Positions 39,482 through 49,561 of a DNA stretch of 54,663 bases are shown piece after piece. The notes under the pieces were generated by a model. The model did not search any database. It was not told the origin of the DNA and saw only the letters and a list, made by a program, of their open reading frames with translations. Both the position numbers and the translations under genes were made by a program. The stretch comes from an uncultured Prevotellaceae bacterium (lineage in GTDB: Bacteria; Bacteroidota; Bacteroidia; Bacteroidales; Bacteroidaceae). Within the stretch, counting starts at the first letter, position 1; each line of letters starts with the position of its first letter. The stretch is taken from assembly GCA_902800185.1 (NCBI GenBank), contig CADCDK010000016.1, positions 1 to 54,663 of the forward strand, given 5' to 3'.

Positions 39482-40213
39482 TTATTTTTTCATACTTACA
39501 TGGAAGTCCATTCCTGACCATGTGACGACATAAGACAAGGTTCCAGTTGCGGGATCGTACTGTCCATCTTGGAAGTCCTCGGGAAGGTCTGCACCGAATG
39601 CAGCAGCGGGACCACCGGAGATGTACTTGATCTTGTTGTCAGTTGTAAGCTGGAAGACACCCTCCACGTCGAAGTCATAACCAGGATAAGCAGCTGCATA
39701 ACCAACAGCCTGGCTATAGTAACCTGCCAAGTAGTCATTGATGGTGAACACACCCGGGCACAGACGCTTAATGGTAGCAGTGCAACCAGCATAAGGACGG
39801 GTAGCAGCACCAGACTGACGATAGGCATTGGCATCGGTCGTCCATGTACCGCTCAAATCGGTTGTTACTGCGGGATCGCAGACAGCTACGGTACGAGTCT
39901 CACTCCAAACATAACCGTCAGGACTTGTTGCAGTATAAGTGACATAGTAGAGACCGGCAGTGTTGATGTCAACATCCTCAAGACCTGTGACAACAATCTT
40001 GTCGGTGTAGTCCTTACCCTGATAGGTAGCTGTGCATCCTTCATCGTTGTAAGGCTGACCAATGGGGGAGATGAAGAACTCATCACCCTGAATAATCAGA
40101 GCGGGATAGTCGATGATAGAAGACAAGCCCTCAGAGTCTTTGTCGTTGTCGCAGCTGGTCAAGGCGAACATTGCCACAGCGACCATCATTGTATAAAATA
40201 TGTTCTTTTTCAT
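39482..40213 (-). CDS. SusCD-associated lipoprotein with DUF5011-type Ig-like domain
   Basis: 243 residues from MKKNIFYTMMVAVAMF, lipobox TSC with C21. Residues 32-110 form an Ig-like domain (FFISPIGQPYNDEGC, AGLYYVTYTATSPDGYVWSE) as in DUF5011/DUF5012 proteins; the rest (LSGTWTTDANAYRQ, CPGVFTINDYLAGYYSQ) is the BT_2262-like C-terminal part. An upstream ATG (40240) would overlap the SusD gene, so the internal start is chosen. Probably a surface glycan-binding protein. Confidence 0.68.
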   Translation of the reverse strand: MKKNIFYTMMVAVAMFALTSCDNDKDSEGLSSIIDYPALIIQGDEFFISPIGQPYNDEGCTATYQGKDYTDKIVVTGLEDVDINTAGLYYVTYTATSPDGYVWSETRTVAVCDPAVTTDLSGTWTTDANAYRQSGAATRPYAGCTATIKRLCPGVFTINDYLAGYYSQAVGYAAAYPGYDFDVEGVFQLTTDNKIKYISGGPAAAFGADLPEDFQDGQYDPATGTLSYVVTWSGMDFHVSMKK

Positions 40214-40239
40214 CTTGTTTTCCGTTTGATGGTTATACA

Positions 40240-41736
40240 TTATTTACCCCAGAACACAGGAGTGGTGTAACCAGGGAAGTCGGGAGAATTTCCGTTGCGG
40301 GAAGAAGAGCTCTCAGCATACGGCCAACGCTCCAACAGCTTGCCAGGACCCACGGGACCATAGACCTGGATAGGAGTATAGAGGGTTCCAGGTACATAGA
40401 GGTTCGGAGAGTAGGATGCATCGCTTTGGTTGTCGTACAGGTCATCGCCCGTAACGGTTCCGAATGCGGGATAATCCATACGACGAACCTCACACCATGC
40501 CTCGAAGTTGTTCACACCAGCCAATGCCACCCACTTGGCAACGCCAAGAACCTTCTTGTAGTTGTCCTGATCATAGGGGTTCTTGCTGATATAGGTGCTT
40601 GCACCGCTCACACCTGCAGTGTTGAACGAAGCCTCGATAGCAGCCTGATAGTGTGCTGCAGCCTGAGCAGCATTGCCCTTCTTGGCATAGTACTCAGAGA
40701 GGAAGAACTCAACCTCAGAAACTGTTATCAGATAGACAGGCATGTCGTAAGAGGCAACGGGACGGCACCAGTAAGCAGCCTTGTAGCTCTTAGAGGTAGA
40801 GAAGTTCGAACCAGATACGCCACCCGTGTAGTCACCCTTCTCGTTTGTCTTGAAGAAGGCAGCAATACGCGGGTCAGTGTATGAAGCACTCTGCATCGTA
40901 CCGATGATGGCAATGTTGGCTACAACGTTCTCCTGAGTAGAACCCCATGCGCTGGAGAACTCCTCTGCATAGAACGGGCTCATCTGTCCACTCTCATTCT
41001 TCCAGATACCCTGGAAGGCGATGTCCTCAGTGGGGAAGTTACCCTCTGCCACCAGAGCGTCGAGCTGGGCCTGAACATCCTTCACACCGCTCTCACGCAT
41101 GAGCATCTTCAGCTTCACAGCATTAGCGAAAGGAATCCACTCAGCTGCGGTATTGGTACCGAAAAGCATATTGGTGCAAACCTTGTCGTTAGACTTCGCA
41201 CGGCTCAGAGCTGCGTCAAGACTATCAATCATAGCTGCATAGATAACGTCACCCTCGTCATACTTCGGCGAAACGTTGCTTGCGTTCATAGATTCCGTGA
41301 AAGGCACTTCGCCATAGCAGTCAACCAGGATCTGATAGGTGAAAGCTCTCAGCGTAGTAGCTGCGAGATAGGTACCCCATTCACCGTCAGCACTTGCGAA
41401 CTTCAGGATGTAGTCGAGGTTCTTCAATGTGCGGGCATTCAGCTGTGTGTAAGTGCCGCTTGAACGAGTGGCAGACATGGTGAACTGAGAGTAATCAAGA
41501 TAGTTACTCGTACCAAAGGTCTGTGAAAAGTGCTGTGCATAATATCCACCTGCGATGCGCAGGAAGTCGCCATAAGAGGCAGCGAGGTTCATCTCGGCAG
41601 CAGGCATCATGATATTAGCGTTCATGTTGCTCTCTGCGGGAGAGTTGGGATCTTGGTTGATGTCAAGATAGCTGTCGCAAGATGTTGCGCCAAGACCCAA
41701 GACAATAGTCGATATTACTGTTAATAATTTTTTCAT
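40240..41736 (-). CDS. susD: SusD/RagB family nutrient-binding lipoprotein
   Basis: A 498-residue lipoprotein (TSC, C20; then DSYLDINQDPNSP). 'LDINQDPN' followed by a helical TPR-like core (ANAVKLKMLMRESG and VEFFLSEYYAKKGNAAQAAA) and the C-terminal WVALAGVNNFEAWCEVRRM are those of the SusD-like outer-membrane lid proteins. It pairs with the SusC-type gene upstream (21-base gap) to bind oligosaccharide or peptide at the surface. Confidence 0.9.
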   Translation of the reverse strand: MKKLLTVISTIVLGLGATSCDSYLDINQDPNSPAESNMNANIMMPAAEMNLAASYGDFLRIAGGYYAQHFSQTFGTSNYLDYSQFTMSATRSSGTYTQLNARTLKNLDYILKFASADGEWGTYLAATTLRAFTYQILVDCYGEVPFTESMNASNVSPKYDEGDVIYAAMIDSLDAALSRAKSNDKVCTNMLFGTNTAAEWIPFANAVKLKMLMRESGVKDVQAQLDALVAEGNFPTEDIAFQGIWKNESGQMSPFYAEEFSSAWGSTQENVVANIAIIGTMQSASYTDPRIAAFFKTNEKGDYTGGVSGSNFSTSKSYKAAYWCRPVASYDMPVYLITVSEVEFFLSEYYAKKGNAAQAAAHYQAAIEASFNTAGVSGASTYISKNPYDQDNYKKVLGVAKWVALAGVNNFEAWCEVRRMDYPAFGTVTGDDLYDNQSDASYSPNLYVPGTLYTPIQVYGPVGPGKLLERWPYAESSSSRNGNSPDFPGYTTPVFWGK

Positions 41737-41757
41737 ACGATGATTCCTCCTCTTGAT

Positions 41758-44700
41758 TTAGAATTTAACGCTGACATTGAAACCATAGGTACGGCATGCG
41801 GGGTTGCAGTACAACTCACCAAACATACCCTCAAGGTCGTTACCGTAGGAACTGGTCTCTGGATCAATGAAGCGGTTGCCTTTGGCTGTCCATGTATAGA
41901 CATTGTTGCAGAACAATGAGACAGTCACATCGCTCAGATAGATCTTGTTGACAAGATACTTCGGCAGATTGTAGGACAGCGTGATGTTGCGCAGTTTCAC
42001 GAAGGAGCGGTCAATGAGGTAGTACTCGCCACCAACACCTGCGCCATATTTATTGAAGTAGTCCTGATAAGAACCGTCAGTCATCTGAATCGGCGTCGTG
42101 TTCTCTACGTAGCTGGTAGTACCATCGGCAGCGGTCACAGCAACCACAGAGTTGGGAATCACGAAGGGATTACGTCCGTTGTAAGTGGTTCCAACACCAT
42201 TACCGGTGAACTGCATGAGGTTCTTCGTGCGTGAGAACATGTAACCACCCTTACGGATATCGAGTGCTGCGCTCAGGGTGAAGCCCTTATAGCTCAGAGA
42301 AGTGGTAACACCACCCGTCCAGTCAGCGTTCACGTTCTTACCCGTATCCTTCACCTCGTCTGTCAAGACAGGCTGACCATTTCCGTCAACAATCATCTTG
42401 CCATCTTCTGTGTAAGTGGGCATGTAGGTATAGAGCTGACCGATGGGCTTACCCTCTTCAGCATACATATAGACGGCGTCGTTTCCAGCAGAGAAGCTGT
42501 TGATGATGGTCTTGCCACCTTCGAGGCTTGCCGGCATGGAGATCACCTTGTTCTTGTTCTTTGAGAAGTTGAAGCCTAAGTCCCAACGGAAGTCCTTGGT
42601 ACGGATAGGTGTTGTGTTGATCATCAACTCAATACCCGTGTTGCGCACCTTACCGAAGTTGGTCACCATAAAGCTGTAACCGGTAGAAGGATCTACGGGC
42701 AGCGTGAAGATCTGGTCCTTGGTATTACGGTTGTAATAAGAGAAGTCGATGTTGATGCGGTTCTTCAGGAAGGCCAGGTTCAGACCAACCTCAAACTCGG
42801 TCGTCATCTCGGGTTTCAGGTCTGAGCTACCGATGGTAGATGCTGCCTGGAAAGCGTTCTGACCGTTGAAGGGGAACTGTACGATGTCAGATCCGTAGTA
42901 ACCATTGGCATAGCCCTGTACGAAGCGCTGTCCTGTATAATAAGGAGCGGCGTCGTTACCAGTCTTACCGTATGCAAGACGCACCTTACCGAAGTCAAGG
43001 ATGTCGTTCTTGGGGAGCAGCTTGGTGAAAATCCAGCTGGCGGTTACACCAGGATAGAAGTAGTTGTTCTTGGAGAGCGGCAGGGTGGATGACCAGTCGT
43101 TACGGGCTGTCAGTCCAAGGAATACCATGTCATCCCAACCAACGGTAACATCACCGAAGAGACCTACGAGGCGACGCTTTTGCTGATTCTCAGTGAGCGT
43201 GGTCTTCACGGCACCGTTGTTCAGCTGCCAATAACCTGTGTAGAAAGTCAGGTCCTTGGTCTCATTTTCGCTGGTGGTAACATAACGCTCGTTGATGTTC
43301 AGACCCACGTTGGCATTGATGTCAAGTCTGTCATCGAAGTACTTGTCCTGCCAGTTTGCCAGGAAGTCGTGGTTCTTCTCATACTTGCGCAGATAAGTTG
43401 TTCCCACATAACCAGACTGGTTCATGCTCGAAGGTGGATAACCCATATCGTCGTTGATAAGTGCATCGTCGAGGGCAATCTGCGGCATACCAATCTTCAC
43501 GTCGTAGTCGGTATAGTCGAAACCATAACGATAGGTCAAAGTCAGTTGCTTGATGGGCTTGATGTCGGCCTGAATCTTACCGAACACCTGCTTACCATTG
43601 TTCTGGTTGTAGTTGTTCTCCAGTGCCCAGTAGGGGTTGGTGATACCATAAGGTGTGTACCAAGCCTCGGGAGTATTGAAAGCAGAGTTCAGGTCAGAGC
43701 GGTCAACCAGTGAGATGTCACGCGGGAACTCCATGATACCGTCGATGAACGAGGTACCCTGATAAGCTGCCACGGTATTGGTCTTAGAGGTTGCCACATT
43801 GACGCTTGAAGACAGACGCAGCCAATCGGTAGCATCATAGCTGCCACGATAGGCGATGGTGTTACGTCTGTAGGTGTCGTGTGAACCGGGGAGGATACCG
43901 TCATCTGAGGTGTTAGAGAAGCTCAGATAATAGGTCATGCGGTTGTCGGCACTTGCACCACTCAGAGCGATGCTGTGATTCTTGCTCACGCCAGTGTCGA
44001 AGAAGTCCTTCACGTTATCTTCCACAGCAGAGTAGCGGTGGTTGAGCTGCTGATAGTTCCAGATGGGACCATAGAGCTGCATAGAGCCGTCCATCTCAGG
44101 TCCCCAAGAACCATTCTCGATGAAGGTCTGTGCACCGTTCCATCCCTGTCCGAAGCGATTCTGGAAATCGGGCAGTGTAGAAACCTTGCGCCACTGAATG
44201 CTTCCGTCGTAAGTAATGCTGAAGTTACGCTCGCCAGCCTTCTTACCAGTCTTGGTGGTGATAACGATGACACCGTTGGCGGCACGGCTACCATAGAGAG
44301 CTGTAGCGGCAGCACCTTTCAGCACGGTCATGTTCTCAATGTCGTTGGGGTTGATGTTGGAAATACCACCGATGGCATTGGTGAACTGAGTCTGCTCTTT
44401 CTGCGAACCACTGAAGGTTGTCTGCTGGAGGGGTACTCCATCAACAACATAGAGGGGCTGGTTGTTACCATTGATGGAGCTGATACCACGAATGATAACG
44501 GAATTGGCCTGTCCGGGGTCGCTTGATGTGGTGTTGATCTGCACACCGGCTACCTTACCTGCCAGAGAAGCAGAAACATCGGTCAGTCGGCCCTGTGTGA
44601 GGTCAGCATTGTCAAGAGTCTGAGCTGAATAACCCAGCGTCTTCTGCTGACGGCTGATACCCATGGCTGTTACAACCACCTCGTCGAGTGCGTTGTCGGA

Positions 44701-44983
44701 CTTCAGTGAAATCACCATACCGTCCTTAGCGGTCACGACGTCAGGTACCATACCCACATAGGATACACGAAGGTACTTCCTACCAGCGGGGGGGGGTAAT
44801 CTTAAACCGACCATCCGCGTCGGTTACCACACCGATCTTGGTTCCTTCTACCTGGATGGCAGCACCGATAACCGGTTCTCCATCATCCTGAGAAATAACC
44901 TTACCGGAGATTTCTTGCTGTGCAAACGCTGCAGTCAACGAAAGCAGCGTGCATGCAAAAAACAGAGTTAGTCTTTTTTTCAT
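41758..44983 (-). pseudogene. susC: SusC/RagA TonB-linked receptor, frameshifted at a C9 tract
   Basis: The gene starts at 44983 with MKKRLTLFFACTLLSLTAAF and a carboxypeptidase-regulatory-like domain (GKVISQDDGEPVIGAAIQVE), then hits nine C (minus strand, 44788-44796) and runs to a stop as PPRW. Read with eight C, it continues ITPPAGRKYLRVSYVGM into the second frame (VVVTAMGISRQQ, plug LYVVDGVPL, and barrel to 41758) giving about 1074 residues, the normal SusC length. The C9 tract may be a slippage site for on/off switching or a sequencing error. The product would import a glycan or peptide across the outer membrane with SusD. Confidence 0.8.
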
Positions 44984-45076
44984 AAAATCTCTCGTTTAAT
45001 TATTAATAATGTGATAAAAAAGAATCCATCTTACGGCGGAAAAACATAATCTTTTTGCCTTTTTTAAATCAGCTGG

Positions 45077-45084
45077 CAAAATTA
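45077..45084 (-). promoter_or_regulatory. Candidate -7 box for SusCD operon
   Basis: Minus-strand TAATTTTG, about 94 bases before the SusC start; the leader is AT-rich. No other box is closer. Confidence 0.4.
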
Positions 45085-45230
45085 AGCTAAAATTTTTAAA
45101 TAGACAAGAAAATTATTAAAAATGTTTCATTTATACGTAGTTTCGTCTAAAAAACAGTTGTATTTGCATTATTTTTGTTCATTTTTCTACAAAATGGAAG
45201 CTGTTCTTTTGTGTTAATACCATTTTTTCG

Positions 45231-45238
45231 TAACTTTG
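45231..45238 (+). promoter_or_regulatory. Upstream of two promoter boxes for M3 peptidase
   Basis: Plus-strand TAACTTTG inside TTTTTTCGTAACTTTG (45223-45238), which recurs exactly at 45307-45322. Confidence 0.5.
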
Positions 45239-45264
45239 GCTATGCCGAACTTACTTAGCACTCG

Positions 45265-45301
45265 GAAGTGAAAAGAAAAACAAGCTTTCCTTTTGCACTT
45301 C
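45265..45301 (+). other. Hairpin between the two promoters of the M3 peptidase gene
   Basis: GAAGTG pairs with CACTTC and AAAAG with CTTTT (11 bp with one bulged G), followed by TCTCGTTTTTT. It would be transcribed only from the upstream promoter and may act as a weak terminator. Confidence 0.4.
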
Positions 45302-45314
45302 TCTCGTTTTTTCG

Positions 45315-45322
45315 TAACTTTG
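45315..45322 (+). promoter_or_regulatory. -7 promoter box for M3 peptidase
   Basis: Plus-strand TAACTTTG followed by C, 28 bases before the start codon. Confidence 0.6.
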
Positions 45323-45350
45323 CCGACCAAAAAGAGGAACGAGAGAAATC

Positions 45351-47474
45351 ATGAACGAGAATACATCAGAACTGACACAACGGCTGAACCCGTTTTTCCA
45401 ACCTTACAACACGCCGCATGAGACAGCCCCCTTTCACCTCATCCGATTAGAGGATTACGAGGAGGCTTTCATGGAAGGCATCCGCCGTGAGAATGAGGAG
45501 ATTGACCTCATTGTCAACGACCCGGCAGAGCCGACTTTCGACAACACCATCGCCCGTGTTGACAATTCAAAGGGAGAACACTATTACGACCTGCTCGGTC
45601 GGGTGTCAGAGGTTTTCTCGAACCTGCTCAGTGCCGAGACCAACGATGACATGGACGATCTCGCACAGAAGTTGGATCCCATCCTCACCAAGCATTCCAA
45701 CGATGTGAGCCTCAATCCGAAGCTCTTCGAGCGTACCAAGCACATCTACGAGGTCTATGAAGAGGCCAAGCGAACCGGCATCCTGCCCGAAGGACACCGA
45801 GAGCTCACCGCCGAGGAACACCGGCTGCTCGAAGACGAGTACGATGGCTATGTGCGCAGTGGTGCCTTGCTTGACGAGGCGGGCAAACAACGCCTGCGCG
45901 AGCTGACAGAGGAGGGAAGCATGCTCTCACTGCAGTTCTCACAGAACCTGCTCAAGGAGAAGAAAGCCTTTGTGCTGCACATCACCGACGAGCAACAGCT
46001 TGACGGCCTTCCCGACACCGCTCGTGAGGCAGCCGCACAAGCGGCCAAGGAGAGGCGCAAAAAAGGATGGGTGTTCACACTCGACTATCCCTCGTATCAC
46101 CCCTTCATGACCTACTCCACCCAGCGCGACCTGCGCCGACAGATGTACATGGCATATAACACGCTCTGCACACACAAGGGGAAGACCTGCAACATCGACA
46201 TCTGCAAGCGGCTCGTCAACCTGCGTCGTGAACTGGCACAGCTCCTTGGCTACGACACCTATGCCGACTACGTGCTAAAACACCGTATGGCAACCAATAC
46301 GGAGCATGTCTATCAACTGCTCTACGACCTCATCGGTGCCTACAAGGACAAGGCACTGGAGGAACGAAAGGAACTGGAGGAGATATGGAAAGAGGAAGCA
46401 CAGGACGTTCCGGAGCTTGAGCCGTGGGATGTGAGTTTCTATTCGCACAAGCTTCAATTGAAGCAATACAATCTCGATGCCGAGATGCTGCGCCCCTATC
46501 TGCAGCTCGACAAGGTTATTGAGGGAGTCTTCGGACTTGCCACCCGTCTGTATGGCATCACCTTCAAGGAGAACAAGGACATCCCCGTCTATCATCCAGA
46601 CGTGAAAGCCTACGAGGTCTTCGACCGCGACGGTTCCTACCTTGCCGTCTTCTATGCCGACTTCCATCCCCGCAAGGGCAAACAGGGAGGAGCGTGGATG
46701 ACGGAGTTCCAAGGTCAATGGGTGGACGAGAAAGACCGCAACATCCGTCCACACGTCAGCGTGGTCATGAACCTCACAAAGCCCACCGCCAAGAATCCCG
46801 CCCTGCTCACACTGGGCGAGGTGGAGACATTCCTTCACGAGTTCGGGCACTCTCTCCACGGCATGTTTGCCAACACCCACTACGAAGCACTCTCTGGCAC
46901 CAATGTATGGTGGGACTTCGTCGAACTCCCGTCTCAGTTCATGGAGAACTATGCGGTCGAGCGTGAGTTCCTGCGCACCTTCGCCTTCCACTACAAGACG
47001 GGAGAGCCCATTCCCGACGAGCTCATCGACCGCATCATCCGCAGCCGCAATTTCATGGTTGCCTCGGGGTGTCTGCGCCAAGTGTCGTTAGGATTGCTCG
47101 ACATGGCATACTACACACAGCGCAAGGAGTTCGATGCCGACATCATTCCCTTCGAGAAGGAGGCTTGGAAGGATGCCATCATCACCCCGCAGCTGCCTGA
47201 CACCTGCATGACGGTACAGTTCTCCCACATCATGGCGGGCGGATATGCTGCCGGCTACTACAGCTACAAGTGGGCAGAAGTGCTGGATGCCGATGCCTTC
47301 AGCCTATTCAAGCGCAACGGCATCTTCGACCCCAAGACTGCCCAAAGCTTCCGCGACAATATCCTGTCAAAGGGAGGCACCGAGCACCCGATGACGCTCT
47401 ACAAGCGTTTCCGGGGACAGGAACCCACCATCGATGCTCTCCTGGAGAGGAATGGTATTAAACAACAATCATGA
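45351..47474 (+). CDS. M3 family oligopeptidase (Dcp/oligopeptidase A type)
   Basis: A 707-residue cytoplasmic zinc peptidase without signal peptide. The zinc motif is FLHEFGHSLHGM (H496, E497, H500), with the expected WWDFVELPSQFMENY after it and GGYAAGYYSYKWAEVLDADAF near the C-terminus. These are the family's hallmarks. It cleaves dipeptides or oligopeptides, finishing peptide breakdown. Followed by dCMP deaminase after 43 bases. Confidence 0.92.
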   Translation: MNENTSELTQRLNPFFQPYNTPHETAPFHLIRLEDYEEAFMEGIRRENEEIDLIVNDPAEPTFDNTIARVDNSKGEHYYDLLGRVSEVFSNLLSAETNDDMDDLAQKLDPILTKHSNDVSLNPKLFERTKHIYEVYEEAKRTGILPEGHRELTAEEHRLLEDEYDGYVRSGALLDEAGKQRLRELTEEGSMLSLQFSQNLLKEKKAFVLHITDEQQLDGLPDTAREAAAQAAKERRKKGWVFTLDYPSYHPFMTYSTQRDLRRQMYMAYNTLCTHKGKTCNIDICKRLVNLRRELAQLLGYDTYADYVLKHRMATNTEHVYQLLYDLIGAYKDKALEERKELEEIWKEEAQDVPELEPWDVSFYSHKLQLKQYNLDAEMLRPYLQLDKVIEGVFGLATRLYGITFKENKDIPVYHPDVKAYEVFDRDGSYLAVFYADFHPRKGKQGGAWMTEFQGQWVDEKDRNIRPHVSVVMNLTKPTAKNPALLTLGEVETFLHEFGHSLHGMFANTHYEALSGTNVWWDFVELPSQFMENYAVEREFLRTFAFHYKTGEPIPDELIDRIIRSRNFMVASGCLRQVSLGLLDMAYYTQRKEFDADIIPFEKEAWKDAIITPQLPDTCMTVQFSHIMAGGYAAGYYSYKWAEVLDADAFSLFKRNGIFDPKTAQSFRDNILSKGGTEHPMTLYKRFRGQEPTIDALLERNGIKQQS

Positions 47475-47517
47475 TAAGACCATAGGACCTATGAGACCTA
47501 TGAGACCCAAAACCCAT

Positions 47518-47943
47518 ATGAACGACAAACAAAAGAAACTGGACCAACGCTATCTGCGCATGGCACGCATCTGGGCAGAGAACAGCTACTGCAAGCGCCG
47601 GCAGGTAGGAGCTCTTGTCGTGAAAGACAAGATGATTATCAGCGACGGCTACAATGGAACGCCAAGTGGCTTTGAGAATATCTGCGAGGACGAGAATAAC
47701 CTCACCAAGCCCTACGTGCTGCATGCCGAGGCCAATGCCATCACCAAGTTGGCACGCTCCAGCAACAACAGCGACGGCTCCACGCTCTATGTCACGGCAT
47801 CGCCCTGCATCGAGTGTGCCAAGCTCATCATCCAGAGCGGCATCAAGCGTGTCGTCTATGGCGAGCAGTACAGACTCACCGACGGCATCGACCTGCTTCG
47901 CCGCGCAGGAATCGAAGTCATACTGATGGAGGACGGAATATGA
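47518..47943 (+). CDS. Deoxycytidylate deaminase family protein
   Basis: 141 residues from MNDKQKKLDQRYLRMARIWA. The zinc site is formed by HAEANAI (catalytic His-x-Glu) and PCIECAK (Cys-x-x-Cys), with SDGYNGTPSGFENIC in the substrate region. This is the dCMP/ComEB type that deaminates dCMP to dUMP for thymidylate synthesis. Upstream in-frame ATGs lie in a short ACCTATGAG repeat and are less likely. Its TGA overlaps the start of the S41 protease gene (ATGA). Confidence 0.88.
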   Translation: MNDKQKKLDQRYLRMARIWAENSYCKRRQVGALVVKDKMIISDGYNGTPSGFENICEDENNLTKPYVLHAEANAITKLARSSNNSDGSTLYVTASPCIECAKLIIQSGIKRVVYGEQYRLTDGIDLLRRAGIEVILMEDGI

Positions 47944-49559
47944 ACAACAAGAACAGATACATGCCCATGCTGATGGCCGTTTGTGTGGTCATTGGTATTG
48001 TGATTGGAACGCTCTTTGCCAATCATTTCTCTGGCAACCGGCTCAACATCGTCAAGTCGGGAAGCTCACGTTTAAGCAACCTGTTAGGTATCATCGAGGA
48101 TCAGTATGTAGATGATGTCAACATCGACTCGCTGGTTGAGAAGGCCATCCCGGAGATCCTGGGCGAGCTCGACCCGCACTCTGTGTATATCAGTGCGAAA
48201 GACGTGCAGACAGCCAACGATGACCTGAAGGGTTCCTTCTCTGGAGTCGGCATTGAGTTTACCATCCGGGAAGACACCATCCATGTGCAGAACGTCGTCA
48301 AGAACGGCCCTGCCGAGCGTGCCGGCCTGTTGGCAGGTGACAAGATTGTCACGCTCGACGGCAAGCCCTTTGTCGGCAAACAGGTTACCAACCAGGAGGC
48401 GATGCACCGACTGAAAGGCCCCAAGGACACGAAAGTGAAGATTGGTATCATCCGATACGGGCAGAAGCAGGTGAAGCAGTTCACCGTCACCCGTGGCGAG
48501 ATTCCTCAGAAAAGCATTTCCGCCACTTACATGATTGACGAGCACACAGGGTACATCCGCATCAAGAACTTCGGAGAGACCACTTACTCAGAGATGCTTA
48601 CCTCGCTGGTCACGCTGAACGACGAGAACTTTGAGAACTTGGTCATCGACCTGCGCGATAACACCGGCGGCTACCTCGACCGTGCCGTACAGATTGCCAA
48701 TGAGTTCCTGCCCAAGAACAAGCTCATCGTCTATACCGAAGGCCGCAAGTCGCCCCGTCAGGACTATCGCAGCGACGGTCACGGCTCCTATCAGGACATC
48801 CCCCTCGTCGTGCTCATCAACGAAGGTTCCGCTTCGGCAGCAGAGATCTTTGCCGGAGCCATGCAGGACAACGACCGTGCCACTATCATCGGACGTCGCT
48901 CTTTCGGAAAGGGACTGGTGCAGCAACAGATAGAGTTCCCCGACGGCTCGATGATACGCCTGACCATCGCCCGCTACTACACCCCCTCGGGCCGCTGCAT
49001 TCAGAAGCCCTATACCACCGGCGACGTTGCCGACTATGAGAAGGACCTCATCACCCGCTATGAGCATGGTGAATACTTCTCACAAGACAGCATCAAGCAC
49101 ACGGGTCCCGCCTACCACACCAGCATCGGGCGCACGGTCTATGGCGGAGGAGGTATCACTCCCGACATCTTCGTTGGCGAGGACACCACAGACATGACTT
49201 CCTACTACAAGCAGGCAAGCATGAGCGGTCTCATCCTGCAGTTCGCCTACTCCTACACCGACGATAACCGTCTGAAGCTGAACAACTTCAAGGAGATGAC
49301 TGCACTTGCAGACCATCTGGTGAAGCAGAACACGGTTGACAAGTTCGCCACTTATGCCGATAATCACGGACTGAAACGCCGCAACCTGATGATACAGCGC
49401 TCCCACAAGCTGTTGGAACGCTATATCAACAGTCGGATCATCTACAACATGCTGGATGAGCAGGCGTGGCACCAGTACATCAACCAAGACGACCCCACCA
49501 TTCAAGAGGCACTGCGCATCTTCAAGGATGGGAAAGCGTTTCCGAAAGTTGAGAAGTAG
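47940..49559 (+). CDS. S41 family C-terminal processing peptidase
   Basis: 539 residues from MNNKNRYMPMLMAVCVVIGI, with one N-terminal membrane segment that exports it. A PDZ domain (GVGIEFTIREDTIHVQNVVK, GPAERAGLLAGDKIVTLDGK; about 95-180) precedes the protease core: DLRDNTGGYLDRAVQIA, NEGSASAAEIFAGAMQD with the catalytic Ser in GSASAAE (296-302), and RRSFGKGLVQQQ with K324. The C-terminal ~140 residues are the processing-peptidase tail. It probably acts on periplasmic or envelope proteins. Start fixed by the ATGA overlap with dCMP deaminase. Confidence 0.9.
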   Translation: MNNKNRYMPMLMAVCVVIGIVIGTLFANHFSGNRLNIVKSGSSRLSNLLGIIEDQYVDDVNIDSLVEKAIPEILGELDPHSVYISAKDVQTANDDLKGSFSGVGIEFTIREDTIHVQNVVKNGPAERAGLLAGDKIVTLDGKPFVGKQVTNQEAMHRLKGPKDTKVKIGIIRYGQKQVKQFTVTRGEIPQKSISATYMIDEHTGYIRIKNFGETTYSEMLTSLVTLNDENFENLVIDLRDNTGGYLDRAVQIANEFLPKNKLIVYTEGRKSPRQDYRSDGHGSYQDIPLVVLINEGSASAAEIFAGAMQDNDRATIIGRRSFGKGLVQQQIEFPDGSMIRLTIARYYTPSGRCIQKPYTTGDVADYEKDLITRYEHGEYFSQDSIKHTGPAYHTSIGRTVYGGGGITPDIFVGEDTTDMTSYYKQASMSGLILQFAYSYTDDNRLKLNNFKEMTALADHLVKQNTVDKFATYADNHGLKRRNLMIQRSHKLLERYINSRIIYNMLDEQAWHQYINQDDPTIQEALRIFKDGKAFPKVEK

Positions 49560-49561
49560 CT

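Noticed and set aside
46275-47081. 268-codon frame antisense to the M3 peptidase
   Set aside because: Shadow frame without recognisable domain.
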